A model generated the notes under the pieces. It did no database searches, had not been told where the DNA came from, and saw only the letters and a program-made list of their open reading frames with translations. From Pseudomonadota bacterium (GTDB lineage: Bacteria; Pseudomonadota; Gammaproteobacteria; Burkholderiales; Burkholderiaceae): 12,417 bases of DNA. Positions 6,967 to 12,417 of this stretch are shown one piece after another (position 1 is the stretch's first letter; each line of letters opens with the position of its first letter). The position numbers and the translations under genes were made by a program. Location: NCBI GenBank assembly GCA_029777935.1, contig JAKORH010000364.1:1-12417 (forward strand). Reading direction: 5' to 3'.

Positions 6967-7409
6967 CGTTCACGCTGCCGCCGTTGCCGCCGCCACCCGA
7001 CGCCGTGCGGCGACTGCTCGAGCGGCTGCCGATCGAGCCGCCGTCGTTCGTGCTGGCGCGGGTGCTGAACCGCGTGCTGCTGCCGCGGCTCGACGCCGAT
7101 GCGCGCGCGGCGCTGGCCGACCGTTGCGTGGAGGTTCACGTCAGCGACTTCGGCGTGCGGATGCGGCTGCAACTGGGCGCGCGCGGCTTTGGTGCGGCCC
7201 CGCGCGGCGCCGAAGTCGCGCTGCGCGTCAGCGCAACCGCGAGCGCGTTCTGGCGCATGGCGAGCGGCGAGGAGGACGCCGACACGCTGTTCTTCGAGCG
7301 CGCGCTCGTGATGGAAGGCGACACCGAGTTCGGACTGCTGGTGAAGAACACCCTCGACGCGACCGGGCCTCTGGTACCGGAATTCCTGCGAAAATCCGTG
7401 CGTCGATGA
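6963..7409 (+). CDS. ubiT: Anaerobic ubiquinone biosynthesis accessory factor UbiT (SCP2 domain)
   Basis: UbiT is the SCP2-domain lipid-binding factor of the O2-independent ubiquinone pathway. It takes the place of the aerobic factor UbiJ by binding the prenylated intermediates. The 148-residue protein has a proline-rich start, a sterol-carrier-like fold from about residue 35 and the typical ending MEGDTEFGLLVKNTLDA (118-133), matching EGDT-LGL-VKN of the family. ATG 6963 overlaps the ubiV stop, and its own TGA overlaps the nnrS ATG (7406), so ubiV, ubiT and nnrS are probably one translational unit. No signal peptide or transmembrane helix is seen. Confidence 0.94.
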   Translation: MTFTLPPLPPPPDAVRRLLERLPIEPPSFVLARVLNRVLLPRLDADARAALADRCVEVHVSDFGVRMRLQLGARGFGAAPRGAEVALRVSATASAFWRMASGEEDADTLFFERALVMEGDTEFGLLVKNTLDATGPLVPEFLRKSVRR

Positions 7410-8686
7410 CGCACAAGGCGATACCCCTCGCCGAAGAACGGCTCGCACCTGCAGCAGCCACCTCGCCGCGCTGGCTGCTCGTCGCGCCGCACCGGCTGTA
7501 CTTCTTCTTCGCGATGCTCGGCCTGGCGAGCGCGTCGCTGTGGTGGCTGGCGCAGCTCGCCGCGCGCACCGCCGGTTACCCGCTCGCGACCGATCTGCCG
7601 CCGGCATGGATGCACGGTTGGCTGATGGCCAACGCGTTCCTGCCGTTCTTCATGTTCGGCTTCCTGTTCACGGCCGGTCCCAAGTGGCTCAACGTGATCG
7701 CGCCGACCGCGCGTGACCTGCTGCTGCCCGGCGCGCTGGGGCTGGCCGCGCTCGCGCTGGCACTGGTCGGTGCACATGCCAGCCCGCGGCTCGTCGCCGC
7801 CGGCGCACTGCTGCTGGCGTTCGCGTGGAGCCTGCCGTTGGCGCGCTTCTATCGGCTGATCCGCACCAGCCGCGTCGCGGACAAGGTGCACGCGCGGCTG
7901 GTGCTGGCCGCGTTCGCACTCGGCACGCTCGCGCACCTGGTGTTCGCCGTCGGCGTCGTGCGGCTCGACGTGCGCTGGATCCACTCAGCCGAAATGCTGA
8001 CGCTATGGTTCTTCATCGCGCCGATATTCGTGACTGTGTCGCACCGGCTGATCCCCTTCTTCACCGCCAACGTAGTGCCGATGCTGGACGCATGGCGCCC
8101 GCTGTGGCTGCTGTGGACCTTCCTCGCGATCGTGATCGGGCACGGCGTGCTGCCAGTGCTGGTGATCTTCGCCTCGTCCGCGTTCTTCGGCGTGCTGCGG
8201 GTCGCGTTCGACGCCGCCGCCGCCATGCTGCTGTTCGCGGTCGCCTGGCGCTGGGGCGTGGTGCAGAGCCTGCGCAACCGGCTGCTGGCGATGCTGCACC
8301 TGGGCTTCCTGTGGCTCGGCATCGCGCTCGCGCTGTACGCGTGGAACGGCTGGGTCCTGCTCGCCGGAATGGCGTCGGCGACGCTCGGGTTGGCGCCGCT
8401 GCATGCGCTGACGATGGGGTTCTTCTGCACCACGATGCTGGCGATGGTCGCGCGCGTGACCGCGGGCCACGGCGGCCGCGCGCTGGCCGCGGACAACGTC
8501 ACGTGGCTCCTGTTCTGGACGCTGCAGGCCGCGGCGCTGGCGCGGCTGTGCGTCGACGCGTTTCCATCGCAAGCGGGCTGGCTGACGCTGGCAGCGATCG
8601 TGTTGTGGTGTGCGGCACTGCTGCCGTGGGCCGCGCGCAGCGCGCTGATCTACCTGCGCGCGCGGCCCGACGGCCGCCCCGGCTGA
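7406..8686 (+). CDS. nnrS: NnrS family heme-copper membrane protein (NO stress response)
   Basis: NnrS is a polytopic inner-membrane protein found in denitrifiers that protects cells from nitric oxide and related iron-nitrosyl stress. Its biochemical mechanism is not settled. The 426-residue product has about twelve hydrophobic helices. Conserved histidines sit in family-typical contexts: APHRLYFF (H29), WMHGWLMANAFLPFFMFGF (H70), WIHSAEMLTLWFFIAP (H193), VSHRLIPFFT (H213), PLHALTMGFF (H333) and VTAGHGG (H355). These are candidate heme or copper ligands. The ATG overlaps the ubiT stop. The tight coupling to ubiUVT suggests induction under the same low-oxygen, nitrogen-oxide conditions. A SirB2-family gene follows after 10 nt. 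Confidence 0.95.
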   Translation: MTHKAIPLAEERLAPAAATSPRWLLVAPHRLYFFFAMLGLASASLWWLAQLAARTAGYPLATDLPPAWMHGWLMANAFLPFFMFGFLFTAGPKWLNVIAPTARDLLLPGALGLAALALALVGAHASPRLVAAGALLLAFAWSLPLARFYRLIRTSRVADKVHARLVLAAFALGTLAHLVFAVGVVRLDVRWIHSAEMLTLWFFIAPIFVTVSHRLIPFFTANVVPMLDAWRPLWLLWTFLAIVIGHGVLPVLVIFASSAFFGVLRVAFDAAAAMLLFAVAWRWGVVQSLRNRLLAMLHLGFLWLGIALALYAWNGWVLLAGMASATLGLAPLHALTMGFFCTTMLAMVARVTAGHGGRALAADNVTWLLFWTLQAAALARLCVDAFPSQAGWLTLAAIVLWCAALLPWAARSALIYLRARPDGRPG

Positions 8687-8696
8687 GCGCGCGCCG

Positions 8697-9074
8697 ATGT
8701 ACGCGCTGCTGAAGATCGTCCATGTGACCTGCGTGATCGCCAGCGGCACGGGCTTCTTCGCGCGCGGACTGCTGATGCTGGCCGGCTCGCCGCTGCTGAA
8801 CGCGCGCTGGATCCGCGTCGCGCCGCACATCATCGACACGCTGCTGCTGGCCTCGGCGATCACGATGGCGGTGCTCGCGCATCTGGTGCCGACCCAGCAG
8901 TCGTGGCTGATGGCGAAAATCATCGGCCTCGTCGTCTACATCGTGCTCGGCGCGATCGCACTGCGTTACGGCCGCACGCGCGCGCAACGCGCGCTCGCCT
9001 TCGCCGCCGCGCTCGGCACGTTCGCCTACATCGTCGGTGTGGCGCTGACGCGATCGCCGCTGCTCGGCCTGTAG
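8697..9074 (+). CDS. SirB2-family small integral membrane protein
   Basis: A 125-residue protein with four predicted hydrophobic helices (about residues 5-27, 38-62, 69-88 and 97-117). It has the N-terminal KIVHVTCVIASGTGFFARG motif with H9 typical of the SirB family, and TLLLASAITMAVLAHL in the second helix. The family is widespread in proteobacteria and has no established biochemical function; a role near quinones or heme has been suggested only from context. It starts 10 nt after nnrS, so it is probably the last gene of the flavoprotein-ubiUVT-nnrS operon. Confidence 0.85.
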   Translation: MYALLKIVHVTCVIASGTGFFARGLLMLAGSPLLNARWIRVAPHIIDTLLLASAITMAVLAHLVPTQQSWLMAKIIGLVVYIVLGAIALRYGRTRAQRALAFAAALGTFAYIVGVALTRSPLLGL

Positions 9075-9094
9075 CGCGCGGCGCCTCACCTGTT

Positions 9095-9112
9095 CGCGGC
9101 AGGCTTGCCGCG
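9095..9112. terminator. Hairpin after the SirB2-family gene (possible operon end)
   Basis: Perfect 7-bp stem CGCGGCA / TGCCGCG with a 4-base loop GGCT, 20 bases after the SirB2-family stop. No U run follows on either strand, so it is at best a weak or factor-dependent terminator, or an RNA-stabilising end. It sits in the 133-nt gap before ohr. Confidence 0.35.
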
Positions 9113-9207
9113 CTCATGGGAGGCGAATGCGACTTTCACAGGCCCTCGCGGTCCGAAGATCGCGCCGGCACACGGCCTCGAATCCACGATCCGAACAGGA
9201 GGTTCCA

Positions 9208-9645
9208 ATGGACAGGATCAATCCGCTGTACACCACCCGTGCCACCGCCACCGGCGGCCGCAACGGCCACACCGCGTCCGAGGACGGAGTCGTGAAAGCC
9301 GACCTGTCGCTGCCGAAGGAAATGGGCGGTCCCGGTGTGCCGGGCCGTGCCACGCCCGAGCACCTCTTCGCGGCGGGCTACGCGGCCTGCTACGGCGGCG
9401 CGCTCGACTTCGTCGCCAAACAGAAGAAGAAGGATGCGAGCAAGGCGAAGATCACCTGCGCGGTGTCGATTGGCCCGCGCGAAGGCGGCGGCTTCGGGCT
9501 GGCGGTGAAGATGCGCGTCGAGGACCGGAGCCTGCCGCAGGTGGAACTCGCCGCGTTCGCGAAGGAAGCGCACGAGAAGATCTGTCCGTACTCGCACGCG
9601 ACGCGCGGCAACGTCGACGTCCAGTTCGAGATCGTCGGCGGCTGA
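9208..9645 (+). CDS. ohr: Organic hydroperoxide reductase, Ohr subfamily of OsmC
   Basis: Ohr is a cytoplasmic thiol peroxidase that reduces organic and fatty-acid hydroperoxides and peroxynitrite, recycled by lipoyl-carrying proteins. The 145-residue protein has both catalytic cysteines, C61 in AACYGGAL and C126 in CPYSHATRGN. R18 and E51, which polarise the active-site cysteine in Ohr, are also present. The CPYSHATRGNV ending distinguishes Ohr from OsmC. ATG 9208 is supported by an AGGAGG at 9197-9202, spaced 5 nt. It follows the SirB2-family gene by 133 nt and likely has its own promoter. No OhrR repressor gene is in the window, and no operator could be assigned by eye. The stop codon lies inside the left arm of a long palindrome. 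Confidence 0.95.
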   Translation: MDRINPLYTTRATATGGRNGHTASEDGVVKADLSLPKEMGGPGVPGRATPEHLFAAGYAACYGGALDFVAKQKKKDASKAKITCAVSIGPREGGGFGLAVKMRVEDRSLPQVELAAFAKEAHEKICPYSHATRGNVDVQFEIVGG

Positions 9646-9774
9646 GAAGCCGTGAATAGATCTACTGTGCGCCTCGATCTTGTGCCTCCGGTGCTCAACG
9701 TACGACTTCTGTACGCCTCCGCTCCTCGGCGCAACCTCGGGGCGCTCGCTACGATTTCTTCACGACTTCTGAGC
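9641..9774. repeat. Long imperfect palindrome between convergent genes
   Basis: The outer arms GCTGAGAAGCCGTGAA (9641-9656) and the complement of 9759-9774 match at 14 of 16 positions. Pairing continues inward imperfectly (GATC/GATT-type, GCGCC, CGA blocks). The centre near 9694-9709 has GTAC-GACTTCT-GTAC. The whole ~134-bp stretch fills the gap between ohr and the convergent cytochrome b fusion and takes in the ohr stop. The likely role is a bidirectional transcription barrier or mRNA-stabilising hairpin. It may also be a dispersed repeat or a small non-autonomous mobile element. No poly-T tail is present. Confidence 0.65.
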
Positions 9775-9781
9775 GGCAGCG

Positions 9782-11704
9782 TCAGGCCGACTGCGGCACG
9801 AACGCGTCTGACAGGCAAGACTCCTCGTCGAGCCCGTGCGCCAGCAGCGCCGGGCGCGCATGCTCGACCATCTGCATCGAGCCGCACGCGTAGACGAGGT
9901 GGCCGGCGAGATCCGGGAAGTCCTCCAGCAGTGCCTCGTGCACGAGCCCGGTTCGGCCGGTCCACTCCTCCTCAGGGCCTGCTTCGGACAGCACCGGAAC
10001 GAACTTGAAGTTCGCGTGCTCGCGCGCCCATTGATCAGGCAAGTCGGCCAGGTAGAGATCGCGCCGCCGGCGCACGCCCCAGTACAGATACAGCGGCGCG
10101 CGCATGCTGCGCGCGAACGCCTCCTCGAGCAGGCTCTTGACCGGCGCGAACCCGGTCGCGCCGGCGACGAACACGATCGGCCGCTCGCCGTCGCGCAGCA
10201 CAGTGCCGCCCAGCGGCCCTTCGAAGCGCATGCGGTCGCCGACGCGCAGCTTGTCGAACACGAATGAGGTGAAGCGTCCGTTCGGAATCCGCCGCACGTG
10301 CAGCACGACGAGGTTGGTCGCGCCGCCTCTCTCGGTGAACGAATAGGCGCGCCGCGCGCCGTCTTCGAGCAGGATGTTCACGTACTGGCCCGCGTCGTAC
10401 GCGATCGACTTGCCGGGATCCAGCCTGAGGGCGACCAGCATCACGTCGGGCGCCAGCCGCTCCAGCTTCTCGACGCTCGCGTGGTAGACGGGCAGCGGTT
10501 CCTCGCGCGCAGCCGCACCCTCCTCCAGTTCGATTTCGACATCGGTCAGCGCGCACGCGCAGCACAGCAGCACGTCGCCGCGCGCGCGCTGCTCGGCTGT
10601 GAGCGCACCGGGCTGGTACACGCCCGGATCGACCTCGCCAACCAGCACGCGCGCCCGGCAGGCGCCGCAGCCGCCCGAGCGGCACTCGAACGGCAGCGCC
10701 ACGTTGCCGCGCAATCCGGCGTCAAGCAGGGTTTCGCCCGGCCGCACCGGCACCGTGCGGTTGCCCGGATGCACCGTGAGCTGCCATGCACGCACCGCGC
10801 CGCGCCTGACCGGCGGCAGCCACGGCGCGAGCGCAAACAGCAACGTGACCGCCGCCACCGCGACCCACAGCGCCATCGCGTGGTCGCGCGTGATCAGCGG
10901 AAAGGCGGTCAGGTAGAACCAGTCAAGTTCGAGCTTCCGCGGCCAGGTGAGGAAGTCCGCCGCGCCCTGCGACAGCGCCGGCTTGATGAACGCCAGCACC
11001 AGCAGCATCGCCGCGAGTCCGATGGCCAGCGGCTTCGGCGGCAGCGTGCGCGCGCGCGGCACGCGCTGCGTATGCACCCACAGCGCCGCCAGCGTGACCA
11101 GCGGCACGCCGATGTGGATGAACTGCAGCAGCGAGAAGAAACGGTCGTTGATCGCCTCGGGCAGGATGAAGTTGCGCGCCATGCGCCCGCGGAACACCGG
11201 CAGCGCGTCGAACCATTCCGAGGTCGTCACCACCGTGTACTGCGCCAGACGATCCCAGGGAAGCATGTAACCGTTGACGCCGGCCACGTACACCAGCCAC
11301 AGCACGATCAGGCCGGTCAGCCACGAGAAGGCGCGAAAGCCGCGGTAGCGGTCGAACACGAAGTGGCGCGTGAAATGCAGCAGCATCGTCAGCACCATGG
11401 CGTCGGACGCGTAGCGGTGCAGGCTGCGCATCACGCCGCCAGCCCACCATTGCGCGTGCGTCAGCCGCTCGACCGACGCGAAGGTGGTGTCGACGCCGGT
11501 CTCGTAGAACGCGTAGACGTAGAAGCCGCTGGCGACCACGACCCAGAACATGAAGTAGCTGATCGCGCCGAGGTGATACAGCGGGTTGATCGCGTCGCCC
11601 AAGAGGCGATTGAACGGTCGCTCGATCAGCAGGAACGCCCGCTGTCCGGCGGCGTGGATGAGCTTGAGCACGGATGGCCGAAGGGAATCGAAGCAGCGCG
11701 CCAC
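9782..11704 (-). CDS. Cytochrome b6-like / [2Fe-2S] ferredoxin / FAD-NAD(P)H reductase fusion
   Basis: A 640-residue three-part electron-transfer protein. Residues ~40-295 resemble cytochrome b of bc1/b6f complexes with six hydrophobic helices. Paired heme-ligand histidines lie 14 apart: H96/H110 in SLHRYASD and MLLHFTRH, and H197/H211 in QFIHIG and LWVHTQ. GYMLPWD is present as in helix C. LDWFYLTAFPL (260-270) occupies the place of the PEWY Qo-site motif but is degenerate. Residues ~308-400 are a plant-type ferredoxin with C341, C346, C349 and C381. Residues ~405-640 are a ferredoxin reductase-like module with RRAYS (FAD, R452-S455), GATGFAP (NAD(P) loop, 515-521) and YACGSMQM near the end. 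An even helix count puts the soluble domains in the cytoplasm (inference). GTG 11704 is the only start after the in-frame TGA, without a good Shine-Dalgarno. The partner is unknown; it is divergent from a heme-copper terminal enzyme. Confidence 0.85.
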   Translation of the reverse strand: MARCFDSLRPSVLKLIHAAGQRAFLLIERPFNRLLGDAINPLYHLGAISYFMFWVVVASGFYVYAFYETGVDTTFASVERLTHAQWWAGGVMRSLHRYASDAMVLTMLLHFTRHFVFDRYRGFRAFSWLTGLIVLWLVYVAGVNGYMLPWDRLAQYTVVTTSEWFDALPVFRGRMARNFILPEAINDRFFSLLQFIHIGVPLVTLAALWVHTQRVPRARTLPPKPLAIGLAAMLLVLAFIKPALSQGAADFLTWPRKLELDWFYLTAFPLITRDHAMALWVAVAAVTLLFALAPWLPPVRRGAVRAWQLTVHPGNRTVPVRPGETLLDAGLRGNVALPFECRSGGCGACRARVLVGEVDPGVYQPGALTAEQRARGDVLLCCACALTDVEIELEEGAAAREEPLPVYHASVEKLERLAPDVMLVALRLDPGKSIAYDAGQYVNILLEDGARRAYSFTERGGATNLVVLHVRRIPNGRFTSFVFDKLRVGDRMRFEGPLGGTVLRDGERPIVFVAGATGFAPVKSLLEEAFARSMRAPLYLYWGVRRRRDLYLADLPDQWAREHANFKFVPVLSEAGPEEEWTGRTGLVHEALLEDFPDLAGHLVYACGSMQMVEHARPALLAHGLDEESCLSDAFVPQSA

Positions 11705-11929
11705 GCTAAGTGCGCGGCCACGGGCGCCATTTAACCTGAATCATCGAAACGATGCACCGCGACAAAGTCCGCAGACCTCCTGTGGACATCGCAGCCTGCT
11801 CGGCACACGTCCGGATTGCTTAAGGCGCATCAATTTCTTACGGCGCCGCGCTGCGTAACTTCGCCCCGTTTAGAAACGCCCGCGGCCGCTGCGGGCGTGG
11901 TTTCTGTTGACCACGGAGGGAGGCATTGC
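11705..11929. promoter_or_regulatory. Shared control region between divergent cytochrome genes
   Basis: This 225-bp region must hold promoters for both the minus-strand fusion gene and the plus-strand small membrane protein. It contains a perfect 13-bp palindrome CATCG-AAA-CGATG at 11742-11754, about 38 bp upstream of the fusion start, which could be an operator. It also has an AT-richer patch near 11815-11840. A full FNR or NsrR consensus is not seen; only an ATCAA half-site occurs near 11830. Promoter boxes could not be assigned with confidence. Confidence 0.4.
11872..11905 (+). terminator. Terminator-like hairpin in the leader of the small membrane protein gene
   Basis: Arms AGAAAC-GCCCGC (11872-11883) and GCGGGC-(GTG)-GTTTCT (11891-11905) pair as a 12-bp stem with a 3-nt bulge and a 7-nt loop. 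The 3' arm ends in a short T-rich run. It lies 9 nt before the GGAGGGAGG Shine-Dalgarno. No + strand gene precedes it within 200 bp. It may therefore be an attenuator or leader structure for the downstream heme-copper genes, or the end of an unannotated short RNA. Confidence 0.5.
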
Positions 11930-12103
11930 ATGGAAGAGAAGAAACCGGACGCCGGAGCGCAGGAGCGCATCCCCGCGTTTCAACTGATGCTCGACAACCC
12001 GTTCCTGCTGCTGTTCATCGGCGTGGCGATGCCCACGGTGCTGTACATCGTGTGGGGCGTGATGGAGATCGTCGGCATCCCCATCAGCCCGCTGGCCAAG
12101 TGA
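11930..12103 (+). CDS. Small single-helix membrane protein, possible subunit IIa of a heme-copper enzyme
   Basis: A 57-residue protein with a charged, soluble N-terminus (1-18) and one long hydrophobic helix (about 24-49, including NPFLLLFIGVAMPTVLYIVW). ATG 11930 has a very strong GGAGGGAGG (11915-11923) six bases upstream. It stands just before a subunit II-like gene. That is the gene order of B-family (ba3-like) heme-copper oxidases and related NO reductases, which have a tiny one-helix subunit IIa. The length and order suggest this role, but sequence similarity is low and the call is inferential. The stop codon is the first base triplet of a 13-bp palindrome. Confidence 0.65.
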   Translation: MEEKKPDAGAQERIPAFQLMLDNPFLLLFIGVAMPTVLYIVWGVMEIVGIPISPLAK

Positions 12104-12160
12104 CGGCGCTGTCCAGGAGCAAGCGGCGCAGCCGCGCGGCGACTGGAGACAGCGCCGTCA
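12101..12160. repeat. Inverted repeat starting at the stop of the small membrane protein gene
   Basis: Perfect 13-bp arms TGACGGCGCTGTC (12101-12113) and GACAGCGCCGTCA (12148-12160). They extend by CCAG/CTGG across a one-base bulge and enclose a ~26-nt GC-rich loop. The left arm includes the TGA stop codon. The right arm overlaps the next palindromic unit by 4 bases (GTCA), so the two structures are mutually exclusive at that edge. Confidence 0.75.
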
Positions 12161-12229
12161 TCCCCGCGCAGGCGGGGATCCAATTCGGCGTTGCTGAAGC
12201 CTCTGGATTCCCGCTTGCGCGGGAATGAC
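12157..12229. repeat. Pair of inverted palindromic repeat units (MITE/REP-like)
   Basis: Two 26-base units face each other: 12157-12182 (+) and 12204-12229 (-), matching at 23 of 26 positions. Each unit forms its own small hairpin (TCCCCGC/GCGGGGA and TTCCCGC/GCGGGAA type), and together they can fold into a ~26-bp stem around a 21-base loop. A third copy of the unit is at 6006-6031. The arrangement is that of a BIME-like or non-autonomous mobile element. It occupies the spacer before the subunit II-like gene. Confidence 0.75.
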
Positions 12230-12264
12230 ACCGTTTCCCCAACTCTCTTCCGGAACCCACAACA

Positions 12265-12417
12265 ATGAGCGCAATTCAACCACCTGCCGAACGCGTCTGG
12301 TGGAAACACCCGCTGGACAAGGTCGAGATCATCTGGATCTGCCTGGCGTTTGTCTGGTGCATGATCATGTTCTTCATGATGCCGTACTGGCACGTGTACG
12401 GTAAGCAGAACCTGTCG
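12265..12417 (+). CDS. Heme-copper oxidase / NO reductase subunit II-like protein, N-terminal part (partial)
   Basis: The first 51 residues of a gene running off the window. ATG 12265 opens a frame with a short polar N-terminus (MSAIQPPAERVWWKHPLDK) and one hydrophobic helix (about 20-41, EIIWICLAFVWCMIMFFMMPYW), then HVYGKQNLS. This pattern resembles the N-terminal anchor of cytochrome c oxidase subunit II-like proteins from B-family oxidases and sNOR/NOR-type enzymes of beta-proteobacteria. The CuA site, which would prove the family, would lie outside the window. No good Shine-Dalgarno is seen; a weak GGAA lies ~11 bases upstream. The small membrane protein upstream is probably its partner, despite the 161-nt repeat-filled gap. 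Oxidase versus NO reductase cannot be told from this fragment. Confidence 0.65.
   Translation, partial: MSAIQPPAERVWWKHPLDKVEIIWICLAFVWCMIMFFMMPYWHVYGKQNLS

Noticed and set aside
10298..11734. Plus-strand open frame (478 codons) opposite the cytochrome b fusion
   Set aside because: Arg/Gln/His-rich shadow; the minus strand has clear heme, Fe-S and flavin motifs.
1..12417. CRISPR array, tRNA or rRNA gene, transposase
   Set aside because: No regularly spaced direct repeats, no tRNA-like cloverleaf or CCA end noticed, no rRNA signature and no transposase motifs; the repeats present are small palindromes only.

Overview
The window is GC-rich and tightly packed, with ATGA stop/start overlaps. 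Gene content points to a facultatively denitrifying proteobacterium. Beta-proteobacteria fit best, judging from NarGHJI plus a NifM-like isomerase, an O2-independent ubiquinone cluster, NnrS, and GTCATCCC-type intergenic palindromes. The taxon is an inference from gene content and style; no rRNA or marker gene is present.

Left part (1-2805, + strand): the distal half of a respiratory nitrate reductase operon. It holds the C-terminal part of narH (entering from outside the window), narJ (assembly chaperone), narI (di-heme cytochrome b anchor) and a cytoplasmic parvulin-type peptidyl-prolyl isomerase 3 nt after narI. A repeat-like GC-rich palindrome lies at the narH/narJ junction and makes the narJ start ambiguous. 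From 2806 to 3629 there is no long gene. A small minus-strand gene for a putative exported 73-residue peptide (good Shine-Dalgarno, GTG start) and a strong minus-strand intrinsic terminator occupy part of it.

Middle part (3630-9074, + strand): a likely operon of a nitronate monooxygenase/2-nitropropane dioxygenase-family flavoprotein, ubiU, ubiV, ubiT, nnrS and a SirB2-family membrane protein. UbiU/UbiV/UbiT carry out O2-independent ubiquinone synthesis, which supplies quinone to nitrate respiration. NnrS belongs to the NO-stress response. All four Fe-S cysteines of UbiU and of UbiV are present. ubiU has no canonical start codon before its conserved N-terminus, and a repeat-like sequence sits just upstream. 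An ohr gene (organic hydroperoxide reductase) follows with its own strong ribosome binding site.

Right part (9782-12417): a minus-strand gene encodes an unusual 640-residue fusion of a cytochrome b6-like di-heme membrane domain, a plant-type [2Fe-2S] ferredoxin domain and an FAD/NAD(P)H reductase domain. A long imperfect palindrome separates it from the convergent ohr. Divergent from it is a 57-residue single-helix membrane protein and then the start of a heme-copper oxidase/NO-reductase subunit II-like protein, cut by the window end. The fusion and the terminal-reductase genes share a 225-bp control region with a hairpin. This divergent pair is the most novel-looking part of the window.

Together the genes describe anaerobic respiration on nitrogen oxides: the nitrate reductase, the anaerobic route to its quinone donor, NO-stress proteins, and a possible NAD(P)H-linked transmembrane electron carrier beside a terminal heme-copper enzyme.
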